The notes under the pieces were generated by a model. That model ran no database searches, was not told the DNA's origin, and saw nothing but the letters and a program-made list of their open reading frames with translations. Source: Dyadobacter bucti (GTDB lineage Bacteria > Bacteroidota > Bacteroidia > Cytophagales > Spirosomataceae). Taken from it: 64,000 bases of DNA. The stretch covers positions 1-64,000 of the forward strand of contig NZ_SWFP01000013.1 of NCBI RefSeq assembly GCF_005869225.1. The letters are read 5' to 3'. The position numbers were made by a program, and so were the translations under genes. This document shows positions 52,503 through 62,565 of the stretch, piece after piece; position 1 is the first letter of the stretch; each line of letters begins with the position of its first letter.

Positions 52503-53168
52503 ATGGAGAAAGCAGGCAATTTTAACTATGGCGAAGTGCCCGAAGGCGTTCCATTGCGGACTCATGAGGACGCGACAGCATTGCGCGGAAAAGGGTTTAA
52601 CCTTGATTCGGAAGTGCTGATCAAAAAGGCATTTGAAACCAACAGTAATCAGGGTATCGAGCTGCTGTTCCGGTATTATTACCGCTCGCTCTGCAGCCAC
52701 GCTGTGCGTTATGTCTCTTCGAAGGAAATTGCGGAAGACATCGTTTCGGACGTCTTTTTTAAGTTTCATTCCGAGCAGACTTTCCTGGATGTGAAGACGT
52801 CTTTCAGGGCCTATCTTTTTACGTCGGTCCGCCACCGTGCTTTTGACTACGTCCGCGTGGAGCTCAAAAGAAGCACTTCCATGCAATTTGCCGAATTCAT
52901 CCCGATCCAGCCCGACCAGCAGCCCGATCATATCACCCAGTACGAAGACTTATATAACGATGTCGAAAATGCGGTAAACAGCCTTCCTCTCAAGCGCCGG
53001 AGAATTTTTGTAATGCATCGCTTTGAAGGTAAAAAGTATCAGGAAATTGCCGCCGAGCTCAATTTGTCACTCCGTACCGTAGAAGCTCAGATGTTCCAGG
53101 CATTGCATCAGGTGAGGTCGATCATCCGGGACAAATGGTTTGTCCTGCTGCTTGCCTTTATGGAGTGA
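52503..53168 (+). CDS. RNA polymerase ECF-type sigma factor
   Basis: 221 residues. Region 2 is visible as LLFRYYYRSLCSHAVRYVSSKEIAEDIVSDVFFKFH (~60-95) and FRAYLFTSVRHRAFDYVR, and region 4 as VENAVNSLPLKRRRIFVMHRFEGKKYQEIAAELNLSLRTVEAQMFQALHQVR (~155-205), a helix-turn-helix that reads the -35-type element. It is typical of Bacteroidota ECF factors paired with FecR. It starts the operon FecR - STN/SusC - SusD - three ceramidase-like genes and likely activates it when the transporter senses ligand. The N-terminal ~35 residues are unusual and an internal start is possible. Confidence 0.92.
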   Translation: MEKAGNFNYGEVPEGVPLRTHEDATALRGKGFNLDSEVLIKKAFETNSNQGIELLFRYYYRSLCSHAVRYVSSKEIAEDIVSDVFFKFHSEQTFLDVKTSFRAYLFTSVRHRAFDYVRVELKRSTSMQFAEFIPIQPDQQPDHITQYEDLYNDVENAVNSLPLKRRRIFVMHRFEGKKYQEIAAELNLSLRTVEAQMFQALHQVRSIIRDKWFVLLLAFME

Positions 53169-53235
53169 CAGTACACACAGACTTATCAAATCAAGGCCGT
53201 CACGATTCGGCGGGCTCATTAATAGAGGATTCAAG

Positions 53236-54252
53236 ATGAACACAGAAATAAACAAGGCACTTATTTTTACTTACTTTTCGGGAAGGGCTACGGCTTTTCA
53301 GAAAAAGATGATAGAAGAATGGGTTGCAGAAGCGTCAAGCCGCGAACAGTTCTTTGTCTGGCTGCAGGAATGGGAGCAGGAGAATTTACAGTATTATGCC
53401 GATGTGGACAACGGTATCGCCCGGCACTGGCAGCGCCTGTACCAGGAGGAGCATACCGGCGGGTTTCACGCGGATGATGTCCATGAATCTGACCGGAAAA
53501 ACAAAAAGTCAATTTTTAGCAAGGTTAACTGGCTGGTTGCAGCCTCCGTATTGGTCAGCTTTTTTTCGCTCCTTTGGTTTTTCAGGGATCATGTACAGTA
53601 TCAGGTGCATCAAACGGATTACAACGAAACGAGAAGGATAGAGCTGGCAGACGGAAGCAAGGTGGTGCTCAATTCAAATTCTTCCCTGCGTGTCCCCCGT
53701 TTCGGATTCGGTACCAAAACCAGAAAGGTACTCCTCTACGGAGAGGCGGATTTTGATATCGTGCACACCACCGATCACCAGAAATTCGTGGTGAAAACCG
53801 GCAAGGATGTTGACATAGTGGTGCTGGGGACGGAGTTCAACGTATATGCCCGACCGAGAGGGACAAAAGTGATGCTGAACAAGGGGAAAGTACAATTGCG
53901 TTACCAGGAGGGCAGTGCCAAAAAAATGCTGACCATGAGACCGGGGGATTTTGTGACGATGGATGTAAACGGCCGCCCTAATCTCCAGAAAACGAAAAAC
54001 CCTCAAAAATTCACCGCCTGGAAGGCCCACCGCTTTATTTTTGAAAAAACAACCTTACGGGAAGTGTGCCATTTGTTCGAAGATAATTTCGGGCTGCAGG
54101 TACAGATACCGGATACCAATCTTGCTCAGCTGACAATTTCGGGCTCTTTTACTGCTCTCAATGCAGAGGAACTCCTCGAAATCCTCACGGAAGATTCAGG
54201 CCTTAGTTACGAGAAATCCGAAGATGGCCAGGCGATAATTTTGTCTTTTTAA
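53236..54252 (+). CDS. FecR-family anti-sigma factor
   Basis: 338 residues. A cytosolic N-terminal domain (FTYFSGRATAFQKKMIEEWV ... QLFVWLQEWEQ-like, ~5-55), one membrane helix (LVAASVLVSFFSLLWFF, ~100-117), and a periplasmic FecR domain (RRIELADGSKVVLNSNSSLRVP ... VKTGKDVDIVVLGTEFNVYARPRGTKVMLNKGKVQL, ~135-230). The C-terminal part (FIFEKTTLREVCHLFEDNFGLQV ... LTISGSFTALNAEELLEIL) resembles DUF4974. It holds the sigma factor 52503-53168 and receives the signal from the STN domain of the next gene's product. The frame extends to 53140 over the sigma gene's end; the ATG at 53236 is right. Confidence 0.93.
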   Translation: MNTEINKALIFTYFSGRATAFQKKMIEEWVAEASSREQFFVWLQEWEQENLQYYADVDNGIARHWQRLYQEEHTGGFHADDVHESDRKNKKSIFSKVNWLVAASVLVSFFSLLWFFRDHVQYQVHQTDYNETRRIELADGSKVVLNSNSSLRVPRFGFGTKTRKVLLYGEADFDIVHTTDHQKFVVKTGKDVDIVVLGTEFNVYARPRGTKVMLNKGKVQLRYQEGSAKKMLTMRPGDFVTMDVNGRPNLQKTKNPQKFTAWKAHRFIFEKTTLREVCHLFEDNFGLQVQIPDTNLAQLTISGSFTALNAEELLEILTEDSGLSYEKSEDGQAIILSF

Positions 54253-54304
54253 GTACGCGTATTCCAATATTCCTAAACCTCTTATTTAAAACCTTTAATC
54301 ACTT

Positions 54305-57300
54305 ATGAAAAAAACGATACAATCATTTGTATTGATGGCGTTTTTATGCTGTAGCATTCAGCCGGGATTTTCTCAGCTCATCGCCAGTGTTCAGAAAGAG
54401 CCGCGTCCGGTAAGTATCCAGCCTTCTTTCAAAAGCCTGAAAGATGTCCTGCAGGATTTCAAAACGCATTATAAAGTAGATATACTTTATTTTGATCATC
54501 TGGTGGAAGGTTACAGAGTATCTTCTGACGCAGTGGTGCTGGATCCGAGTGTGGAGCAAAGCCTGGGGAATTTACTGAAACCGCTTGGTCTTAAATATAA
54601 GAAAACAAGCACCGGAGGTTTCATTATTACAAAAAAGAAGGATTCAGAGAAAAAAGAAAAGAAGCAGTCCGCTCTGGACGAATCCGGTTTGCCAAAAATT
54701 GAACTAAAGGGCTTTGACCTCTCTGATCGTCTTGCTTCCGCTGTGAAGGTAACCGCCGCAGTTGCGGGCACAGTAGTGCCGGACAGGGTTATAACCGGAA
54801 GAATAACCGAATCGGAAAAAGGGGAGGCGCTGCCCGGGGTGAACATACTCATCAAAGGAAGCACCGTTGGGGCGGTGACGGACGTGAAGGGAAACTATTC
54901 GATCAATATACCCGATGGCGCAGTGAGCCTGGTTTATTCTTTCGTCGGGTACATCAGCCAGGAAATTCTGATTGGCTCGAAAACCGTGGTGGACATTTCC
55001 CTGAGCAGCGATACAAAAGCTTTGGAAGAATTCGTGGTCGTTGGTTATGGTACGCAGAAGAAAATCAACCTGACAGGTGCGGTTGCTAATGTGGGTTCCG
55101 AAGTCATCGAGAGCCGGCCGGTTGCTAACGTGGGCCAGGCATTGCAGGGAACCGTTTCAAACCTGAACATCACCCAGAGCAGCGGTGCATTGGGTAGCGG
55201 CGCTTCCTTTAACATCCGCGGCAATACTTCCATCAGCGGCGGAGGGCCTCTGATACTCGTCAATAATATCCCTATGGATGTTAACCTGATCAATCCCAAT
55301 GATATCGAAAATGTGACGGTGCTTAAAGATGCTGCCTCTGCCGCGATTTATGGTGCGCGTGCCGCTTATGGTGTGGTGCTGATTACTACGAAAAGCGGTA
55401 AAAAATCGATGAGGCCGCAGGTAACATTGTCTATGAACTACTCTACGAACAAGCCAGTCGTGAAGTTTGAGACGATGGATGCAATGGAACGGATGACCTA
55501 TATGAACACGGCGAATATGCGCGTCAATGGCAGGCCTTACTATCAGTTTGATGAATTTTATGAAAAAGCGATCATTGCCCATTATAACGATCCAAGCCAG
55601 CCGGAAACATTCCAGCACCCCAACGAATCCCCGAACGTTTACGCGTTTTCAGCCAATACGGACTGGCCGAGATTGCTCCTGAGGGACAGCTATCCCATGC
55701 AGCAGTACAACGCCACAGTATCAGGCGGTTCGGATAAGTTCGACTATTACACCTCAGTTGCTTACTTCCGGGCCGACGGTATCCCCAAGAATTTTGATGA
55801 GCGATATACACGCTACAACGTGATGACGAACCTTAACTATGATGTCGCCAAGTGGATCCGGATAGGGAGTAAGATTTCCGTTAACAACAGCAAGAAAGTG
55901 TACCCTCCCAACGACAGGAGCAATAACTTCGACGAAAGCCGGAACATGTTCCAGGTGCATTCCTGGGCAAACTGGCCGGCTTATCTGCCCGATGGAAACT
56001 ATGCATCCATAGGGTCTGTGCCTAACGTGCTGCAGATGCACAGGGAAGGTGGCTACCGCCAGCGCGATATCATGGATTCCTGGCTTACGGGTACGGTAAA
56101 GCTGACGCCCGTCAGGCACATGACTTTTAACATGGATTATTCCTTCAACATCAAGGATACCAAAGAGCTGGATTATCGCAGGCAGCTTCCCATGTTTGAC
56201 AGGAAAGGAATTGCCGGTTATTATCCCTATACCAACCCAAGCTCAGTGACCCGCAGCAATTACAATACCAGATATTCGGTTTTTAATGCTTACGCGGATT
56301 ATGAAAACACGTTCAGCGGCAAGCATTATGTGAAGGCAATGGCAGGGTTCAACCAGGAAAATGCGACCTACGGATTTTTCTCGGCATCACGTGAAAAACT
56401 GATCGTCGGAAGTATGCCATTTATGAACCTGGCCTACGGTGAAAGGTTTGCCGCCGATTCATTGTCCGAATATTCCATCAGAGGCGCGTTTTCCCGTCTG
56501 AACTATAGCTACGACGACCGCTACCTGATCGAATTCAACGGACGTTACGACGGAAGTTCCAAGTTCCCCAAAAAGGACCGTTTTGCATTTTTCCCATCGG
56601 TATCGGTGGGCTGGCGCGTGGATAACGAAGGATTTTTCAAATCCCTCAGAAATACCGTTAATATGCTGAAAATAAGGGCCTCATACGGTAATCTTGGCAA
56701 CCAGAACGTATCGGGATATTATCCGTATATCGCAACTTACTCAACGAGACTGGCGGGATACCTCTTGAATGGCGAAAATCCGATGACTGTGACCGCACCG
56801 GGCCTTGTGAGTCCTACACTTACCTGGGAAACGGTGATTCAGCAGGATCTTGGACTGGACTTCTCTCTTCTTGGGAACAAGCTGAGCGGGTCGTTTGACG
56901 TGTACCGCCGCGATACCAAGAATATGCTGACGAGATCGCAGACCCTGCCTTCTGTTCTGGCAGTGAACGAGCCGCAGGCCAATGCTGCCAATATGAAAAC
57001 GACCGGGTTCGATTTTACCGTTTCGTGGAACCATAATATAAACCAGGTTAAATACGGCATAACACTTTTACTGTCGGATTACTCAGCAAAGATCACCAAG
57101 TTCAGCAACCCGTCAGGGATCATTTCTGATAACTATGTAGGCAGGAACGTCGGCGAGATTTGGGGACTTGAAACAGGAGGCATATTCCAGTCCGATGAGG
57201 AAGCGCTGACGCTGGACCAGACACAGATCAGCGGGAGAAAACGTGAAGCAGGTGACCTGTTTTTTGTAGATCAGGATGGTGATGGCAAAATTACAAGAGG

Positions 57301-57826
57301 CAAGCAAACGCTTGACGATCATGGCGATATGCTGGTGATCGGTAACAATACGCCGCGTTACAGTTACGGGTTCAGGTCCAATGTTTCCTGGAAGGGTTTC
57401 GATCTGGACCTGTTCTTTCAGGGAGTAGCAAAACGTGACATGATCATTTCAGGAAACTATTTTGTAAACCAATATAACGACGAATGGGGTGTGCAGGGTA
57501 AAATCGGAACAGACTGGTGGTCACCGGAGAACCGCGACGCTTACTTCCCGCGTCCGCTTATTACCGGAGGTACGGACGTAACGACCGCCCAGACCCGATA
57601 CATGCAGAATGCAGCCTATCTGAGGCTGAAACAACTCACATTTAGCTACACCATACCGACCATCATCACTCAGAAAGTGGGAGCAAAAAGGGTACAGGTG
57701 TATTTCTCAGGAAATAATATGTGGGAAACCACCAAAATGATCAGGATCTCAGATCCGGAGCAATCGAGCGCAATGTCCTATCCTTTGAACCGGGCATTTT
57801 CAGTAGGTGCAAATATTGGGTTCTAA
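54305..57826 (+). CDS. SusC/RagA-like TonB-dependent transducer with STN domain
   Basis: 1173 residues. Signal to ~23 (QPGFSQ); an STN (secretin/TonB short N-terminal) domain at ~35-110 (SFKSLKDVLQDFKTHYKVDILYF ... SLGNLLKPLGLKYKKTSTGGFIITKK); a charged Lys/Glu linker; a carboxypeptidase-regulatory-like domain (GRITESEKGEALPGVNILIKG, ~160-240); the plug (ALEEFVVVGYGTQKKINLTGAVANV, DAASAAIYGARAAYGVVLITT, ~238-355); and a barrel ending FSVGANIGF. It imports the substrate and signals through FecR to the ECF sigma factor, giving positive feedback on its own operon. Confidence 0.95.
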   Translation: MKKTIQSFVLMAFLCCSIQPGFSQLIASVQKEPRPVSIQPSFKSLKDVLQDFKTHYKVDILYFDHLVEGYRVSSDAVVLDPSVEQSLGNLLKPLGLKYKKTSTGGFIITKKKDSEKKEKKQSALDESGLPKIELKGFDLSDRLASAVKVTAAVAGTVVPDRVITGRITESEKGEALPGVNILIKGSTVGAVTDVKGNYSINIPDGAVSLVYSFVGYISQEILIGSKTVVDISLSSDTKALEEFVVVGYGTQKKINLTGAVANVGSEVIESRPVANVGQALQGTVSNLNITQSSGALGSGASFNIRGNTSISGGGPLILVNNIPMDVNLINPNDIENVTVLKDAASAAIYGARAAYGVVLITTKSGKKSMRPQVTLSMNYSTNKPVVKFETMDAMERMTYMNTANMRVNGRPYYQFDEFYEKAIIAHYNDPSQPETFQHPNESPNVYAFSANTDWPRLLLRDSYPMQQYNATVSGGSDKFDYYTSVAYFRADGIPKNFDERYTRYNVMTNLNYDVAKWIRIGSKISVNNSKKVYPPNDRSNNFDESRNMFQVHSWANWPAYLPDGNYASIGSVPNVLQMHREGGYRQRDIMDSWLTGTVKLTPVRHMTFNMDYSFNIKDTKELDYRRQLPMFDRKGIAGYYPYTNPSSVTRSNYNTRYSVFNAYADYENTFSGKHYVKAMAGFNQENATYGFFSASREKLIVGSMPFMNLAYGERFAADSLSEYSIRGAFSRLNYSYDDRYLIEFNGRYDGSSKFPKKDRFAFFPSVSVGWRVDNEGFFKSLRNTVNMLKIRASYGNLGNQNVSGYYPYIATYSTRLAGYLLNGENPMTVTAPGLVSPTLTWETVIQQDLGLDFSLLGNKLSGSFDVYRRDTKNMLTRSQTLPSVLAVNEPQANAANMKTTGFDFTVSWNHNINQVKYGITLLLSDYSAKITKFSNPSGIISDNYVGRNVGEIWGLETGGIFQSDEEALTLDQTQISGRKREAGDLFFVDQDGDGKITRGKQTLDDHGDMLVIGNNTPRYSYGFRSNVSWKGFDLDLFFQGVAKRDMIISGNYFVNQYNDEWGVQGKIGTDWWSPENRDAYFPRPLITGGTDVTTAQTRYMQNAAYLRLKQLTFSYTIPTIITQKVGAKRVQVYFSGNNMWETTKMIRISDPEQSSAMSYPLNRAFSVGANIGF

Positions 57827-57853
57827 ATTATTTTATAAAAAACGCCTGTCAAG

Positions 57854-59479
57854 ATGAAAAATATAAAGTACTCATTTGTAATGCTAGCCTCTCTCTTCAT
57901 GGTGATGGGATGCAATGACGATTTCCTGGAAAAGTATCCGCAGGACAGGATAAATGACGCCAGCTACTGGAAATCGGCCGCTGACGTGGAGATGTATGCC
58001 AATCAGTTTTATACGGTACTGAAAGACCCCAACTACATTTGGCAAAGGGACAACATCACCGACAATCAGGGACCTGGTGCACGGGAAGCCTATGCCTGGA
58101 ACGAATACACGGTTCCTGCGACTGGCGGAGGCTGGGCAAAGAGCGACTGGCTTGGGATACGCAGTTGTAACTATGCGCTCGACTATATCGCTACCATGAC
58201 CAAGGACGCCGCGCTGGCGACCGCCGAGGCAGAGATCAGGTTTTTCAGGGCTTTCTACTATTTTGCAAAAGTAAAACGCTACGGTGACGTGCCCTGGCTG
58301 GAACATGTGCTGCAGATTGATTCCGAAGAATTGTTTTATGCCCGCGACTCCCGCGAAACAGTTACTGCCAATATCCTGAAAGACCTGGATGCTGCCATTG
58401 CCAACCTTCCGGAAACATCCGCAGCCGACCGTCTTACAAAATTCGCGGCCCTGGCATTCAAAGTGGAAGTATGCCTTTATGAAGGTACTTTCAGAAAGTA
58501 CCACAAGATTGCAGGCCATGAGGCTTTGCTTAGAGACGCAGTTACGGCCTCCGAAACCATTATCAATTCCGGCATGTTCGCGTTGTATTCTACGGGAAAT
58601 CCTAAAAGTGATTACTTCGACCTTTTTGTTCAATATGAACTGAAAGGAAATAAGGAAGGAATCATGATACAGCGTTTCCTTGCCGATAAACGTATGCATA
58701 ACAACGTTCGTCAGCTTGGCGAACCGCATACCGGGTTTACCAAAGATTTTGTGGAATCGTACCTCTGTACAGACGGGCTGCCCATCTCCCTGAGCCCGTT
58801 GTACAAAGGAGATGCTACGTTCGGAGTGGAATTTACGAACCGCGATCCCCGCATGGAGCAGTCTGTTTATCAGCAGAACAGGGTGTACCGGATCTATGAA
58901 AATGGCTCAAAGGAATTCCGTCCGATGCCCGAGTTCGATAACAACTATTCGCCCACAAGCTACTATATCCTCAAAGGCTATTCTCCTTACGAGCGCGACA
59001 GACTGCAACTTCAGTGTATCGTGGATGACTTTGTGTTCCGCTATGCCGAAATTCTGCTGAGCTATGCAGAGGCAAAGGCAGAGCTGGGAGAAGCTACGCA
59101 AGCCATATTGGATAAATCGGTCAATCTGATCAGGGCAAGGGTAGGAATGCCCGCCATGAAAGTGGAAGTAGGCTTTGTAGATCCGGCCTGGCCGAAATGG
59201 GAGGTGGCTGTGAGTCCGCTGATCAACGAAATCCGACGGGAACGACGCCTTGAACTTGCAGCAGAAGGCAAAAGGTGGGACGACCTTGTGCGATGGAAAG
59301 CAGGTAAATTACTTGACAACGTAAAAACATATCAGGGCGCACGCGACCCTGCAACAGGAAGCAACCGCGTTCTGTATCCGGGTTTTACAAGAAAATGGGT
59401 GGATAAATTGTACCTGTATCCCTTGCCGACACAAGAAATAGCACTGAACCCGAAATTAACCCAGAACCCGGGCTGGTAG
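57854..59479 (+). CDS. SusD/RagB-like nutrient-binding lipoprotein
   Basis: 541 residues; signal with the lipobox MVMGC (~residue 20). SusD-family helical repeats show AEIRFFRAFYYFAKVKRYGDVPW (~110-135), RLTKFAALAFKVEVCLYEGTF (~190-215) and RYAEILLSYAEAKAELGEATQAI (~395-420), with the typical close LPTQEIALNPKLTQNPGW. It pairs with the STN-SusC encoded 27 bp upstream and delivers the ligand to it. The ligand class may be the product of the three ceramidase-like enzymes that follow. Confidence 0.93.
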   Translation: MKNIKYSFVMLASLFMVMGCNDDFLEKYPQDRINDASYWKSAADVEMYANQFYTVLKDPNYIWQRDNITDNQGPGAREAYAWNEYTVPATGGGWAKSDWLGIRSCNYALDYIATMTKDAALATAEAEIRFFRAFYYFAKVKRYGDVPWLEHVLQIDSEELFYARDSRETVTANILKDLDAAIANLPETSAADRLTKFAALAFKVEVCLYEGTFRKYHKIAGHEALLRDAVTASETIINSGMFALYSTGNPKSDYFDLFVQYELKGNKEGIMIQRFLADKRMHNNVRQLGEPHTGFTKDFVESYLCTDGLPISLSPLYKGDATFGVEFTNRDPRMEQSVYQQNRVYRIYENGSKEFRPMPEFDNNYSPTSYYILKGYSPYERDRLQLQCIVDDFVFRYAEILLSYAEAKAELGEATQAILDKSVNLIRARVGMPAMKVEVGFVDPAWPKWEVAVSPLINEIRRERRLELAAEGKRWDDLVRWKAGKLLDNVKTYQGARDPATGSNRVLYPGFTRKWVDKLYLYPLPTQEIALNPKLTQNPGW

Positions 59480-59516
59480 GGCTCGGCTGGCGATCGCTTC
59501 AACGATTAACCAAAAA

Positions 59517-61037
59517 ATGATAAAGAAAGCTCTTTTCCCAATCATCACCGCACTGGTAATTCTCACGGGCAAAAGTACTTCAGCGGCTGGTTTTCCAGTC
59601 GCTGAAATCCCAGCCGCCGACTTGTACATTGGAACGGCTTCGGTGGACATTACACCAGCACTGCCTGCTGCGCTGGATGGTCAGATGAACGTCCGGATCG
59701 CGACCGTGGTGGAAACACCGCTTACCGCTAATATCATTGTAATGGATTCTCAGGACAAAGGAAAGTCGGTCAGCAGTACCGTACTGATTTCATGCGACCT
59801 GGTGGCGATCCCTGCTGAGTTAAGGGATATGATCAGACAATCCGTGGCCGCAAAAATAACCGGGTTAGATACCCGCAAGATCATCATCAATGCTACCCAT
59901 ACGCACACGGCAGCGGTTGTCCGGGATGGATGGTATACATTGCCAAAGGAAGTTACACAGGTAAAAAGCTATCAGCATTTTATCGCAGGACAGATAGCCG
60001 GCGCAGTTAAAAAAGCATGGGCCGGCAGGAAGCCGGGAACGGTAAGCTGGGGATTGGGTTACGCCAAGGTTGCCTATAACCGCCGGGCGGTGTATCGCGA
60101 CGGTACCGCCAAAATGTATGGAAACACCGATAGCCCGGAATTCAAAGGAATTGAAGGGTATGAAGACCAGAGTATCAATACACTCTTTTTTTCGGACGAA
60201 TCGGGAAAACTGATCGGCGCTTGTATTAATATCGCCAGCCCGGCGCAGGTGGCGGAATCCCGCTCCACGATCAATGCGGATTACTGGCATCCGGTCCGCG
60301 TTTCACTCAGGAAACTATATGGAAAGGATCTCTGCGTACTGGGATGGATCGGTGCTGCGGGCGACCAGACGCCCCGCCCCATGTACAGCCAGGCAGCGGA
60401 AGCCAGAATGATGGAATTGATTAAGGGCGACAGAAAAGTGGATCATGAATACAGAAAGACGGATCTTTCAAGTGATGATTACATGAATGAAGTGGCACGA
60501 CGGGTAGTTAACTCGGTAAGGGACACTTATACAGCAGTAAAGAATGAACGTCACAAATCTCCGCTCATCAGCCATAGTGTGGAGGATCTTGAACTTCCGG
60601 CCAGAATTGTAACTGCTGACGAATATGAGACCGCAAAGAAAATGCGGGATGAAGATAAAAATGATGCTGCAAAGGCAATTCAGCTCAGCAGGCGCATTGC
60701 GTGGAATGAAGAGGTGATGACAAGGTTTGATAACCAGAAAAAAAATCCCCGGCCGATGTATACGGCAGAAGTACACGTGGTGCGGATCGGGGATATTGTT
60801 TTGTGTACCAATCCTTTTGAGTTATTTACAGAATTTGGCATACAAATGAAATCCCGGAGCAAGGCGCTGCAAACCTTTGTTCTGCAGCTGGCTGGCCCCG
60901 GTACCTATGTACCTACAAAAGAAGCGGTACGGGGAGGACATTATTCAGCCATCATCCAGAGCAACCGTGTCGGCCCCGAGGGCGGACAGCTCCTGACCGA
61001 CCGGACAGTACAAATGATTAACAAACTTTGGCCCTGA
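59517..61037 (+). CDS. Neutral-ceramidase-like hydrolase, paralogue 1
   Basis: 506 residues, secreted (PIITALVILTGKSTSAAG). Family features of the neutral/alkaline non-lysosomal ceramidase N-terminal domain: VDITPALPAALDGQMNVRIA (~40-60), VLISCDLVAIPAELRDMIRQ, the metal-binding IINATHTHTAAVV (~125), YNRRAVYRDG and LGWIGAAGDQTPRPM (~285). Zinc amidases of this family release fatty acid from ceramide, but Bacteroidota copies inside SusCD loci have no established substrate. It lacks the C-terminal Ig-like domain of classical ceramidases (usual length ~650+). It is followed after 4 bp by paralogue 2. Confidence 0.85.
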   Translation: MIKKALFPIITALVILTGKSTSAAGFPVAEIPAADLYIGTASVDITPALPAALDGQMNVRIATVVETPLTANIIVMDSQDKGKSVSSTVLISCDLVAIPAELRDMIRQSVAAKITGLDTRKIIINATHTHTAAVVRDGWYTLPKEVTQVKSYQHFIAGQIAGAVKKAWAGRKPGTVSWGLGYAKVAYNRRAVYRDGTAKMYGNTDSPEFKGIEGYEDQSINTLFFSDESGKLIGACINIASPAQVAESRSTINADYWHPVRVSLRKLYGKDLCVLGWIGAAGDQTPRPMYSQAAEARMMELIKGDRKVDHEYRKTDLSSDDYMNEVARRVVNSVRDTYTAVKNERHKSPLISHSVEDLELPARIVTADEYETAKKMRDEDKNDAAKAIQLSRRIAWNEEVMTRFDNQKKNPRPMYTAEVHVVRIGDIVLCTNPFELFTEFGIQMKSRSKALQTFVLQLAGPGTYVPTKEAVRGGHYSAIIQSNRVGPEGGQLLTDRTVQMINKLWP

Positions 61038-61041
61038 CGTA

Positions 61042-62514
61042 ATGAAATGCTTTTTTAAATTAACCCTGATCCTTTTTTGTTACATTCATTTTTCATCAAA
61101 ATCGCAGGCGAACGATCTGCTGTATATAGGGCAGGCGACTGTCGATATCACCCCGGCATTGCCCGTTGCCGTAACCGGGCAGTTTAACCTGCGTATCGCA
61201 GAAAAGGCCGAAACCCCGATCATTGTCAGCGTACTGGTACTAGAAACCCGGAGGAACAAACAAATTGCCGACCTCGCCATAATGGTTTCCTGCGATCTTT
61301 TGTATATCCCTACAGACCTGATCCGGGAAGTGCGGCAGGAAGTGAAAAAGAGGATCCCTGACATGGATATCAGCAAAATTATTCTCAATGCAACCCATAC
61401 ACACACTGCGCCGGTGCTGGCCGATGAAGGTGAATATTCGATTCCCAAAGAAGGTGTGACACAGGTACGCGACTATCGTTCTTTTTTTGTAAAACAGGTT
61501 TCAGCCGGAATTGCCGCAGCCTGGAACAACCGGGCAGAAGGAAGTGTGGCGTGGGGGTTCAGCTATGCAGTAGCCGGGTATAACCGACGCATCTCCTATT
61601 CCGACGGTACTTCCGGCATGAGCAGTAAAACCGATCTCCCCGAGTTTCAGAATCTGGAAGGATCGGAGGACCACGATATCAATACCCTGTTTTTTTGGGA
61701 TAAAAAAGGAAAGATCATTGCTACTGTGATCGGTGTTGCCAGTCCTTCTCAGGAAGTGGAAGGACGTTATGCGGTCAATGCAGATTATTGGCATGACGTT
61801 CGGGAAGGGATGAAGAAACGGTTTGGAAAGGAGGTCTGCGTGGTAGCGTGGCTTGGCGCGGCCGGCGACCTTACCCCGCATATCCGCTATCGTCAGGCCG
61901 CCGACGACCGCATGCGCGAGCTCAGGAAGTTGAGCAGAACAGAGGAAATAGCGCGCCGCATCGTTCTGTCGGTGGAAGAGGCGTATGCTGCTGTTAAGGA
62001 TGACAGGCATTCAGCCTTGCTTCTGGAACACAAGACCGAAATGCTGCCTTTGCCGGAAAGGCTTGTAACCCAGAAGGATTATACCGAGGCAAATGCTTTT
62101 GTTACAAATGCACAAAAACAGATTGCCGCCGATCCGAAAGCGGCTGATAATCTGTATCGTATGATGAAATGGCAGGAAGCAACCCTGGACAGACATAAAA
62201 AACAGCAGACCAATCTGAAGCCAGTTTATGACATGGAATTACACGTGATCAGGCTGGGGGATGTGGCGATCTGTACCAATGAGTTTGAGCTTTTTTCGGA
62301 CTACGGCATCCGCATTCAGTCGCGCAGCAAAGCATTGCAGACATTCGTCATACAGCTGGCCGGAAGTCCCGCCTGGGGCGCTTATCTGCCGACGGAAAAA
62401 GCAGTGCGCGGCGGGGCATATAGTGCTGTGATCCACAGTTCGCTGATTGGTCCGCAGGGCGGGCAGGTGCTGGTAGACAGGACCGTGGAATTGATCAACG
62501 GTTTTTATCCGTAA
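61042..62514 (+). CDS. Neutral-ceramidase-like hydrolase, paralogue 2
   Basis: 490 residues, secreted (LTLILFCYIHFSSKSQA). It parallels paralogue 1 along its whole length: VDITPALPVAVTGQFNLRIA, MVSCDLLYIPTDLIREVRQE, IILNATHTHTAPVL, YNRRISYSDG, VVAWLGAAGDLTPHIRYRQA and the shared close SKALQTFVIQLAGSPAWGAYLPTEKAVRGGAYSAVI. It is clearly a tandem duplication product with moderate divergence, so the two may act on related but different substrates. Translationally close to its neighbours (4 bp upstream, 51 bp downstream). Confidence 0.85.
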   Translation: MKCFFKLTLILFCYIHFSSKSQANDLLYIGQATVDITPALPVAVTGQFNLRIAEKAETPIIVSVLVLETRRNKQIADLAIMVSCDLLYIPTDLIREVRQEVKKRIPDMDISKIILNATHTHTAPVLADEGEYSIPKEGVTQVRDYRSFFVKQVSAGIAAAWNNRAEGSVAWGFSYAVAGYNRRISYSDGTSGMSSKTDLPEFQNLEGSEDHDINTLFFWDKKGKIIATVIGVASPSQEVEGRYAVNADYWHDVREGMKKRFGKEVCVVAWLGAAGDLTPHIRYRQAADDRMRELRKLSRTEEIARRIVLSVEEAYAAVKDDRHSALLLEHKTEMLPLPERLVTQKDYTEANAFVTNAQKQIAADPKAADNLYRMMKWQEATLDRHKKQQTNLKPVYDMELHVIRLGDVAICTNEFELFSDYGIRIQSRSKALQTFVIQLAGSPAWGAYLPTEKAVRGGAYSAVIHSSLIGPQGGQVLVDRTVELINGFYP

Positions 62515-62565
62515 CAGCTGCCTGAAAATCCGGTCCCATACTTACATAAAAATTCATCATGAGCG

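Noticed and set aside
53140-53235. Upstream start for the FecR protein inside the sigma gene
   Set aside because: The added residues are not FecR-like; the ATG at 53236 starts the normal domain.
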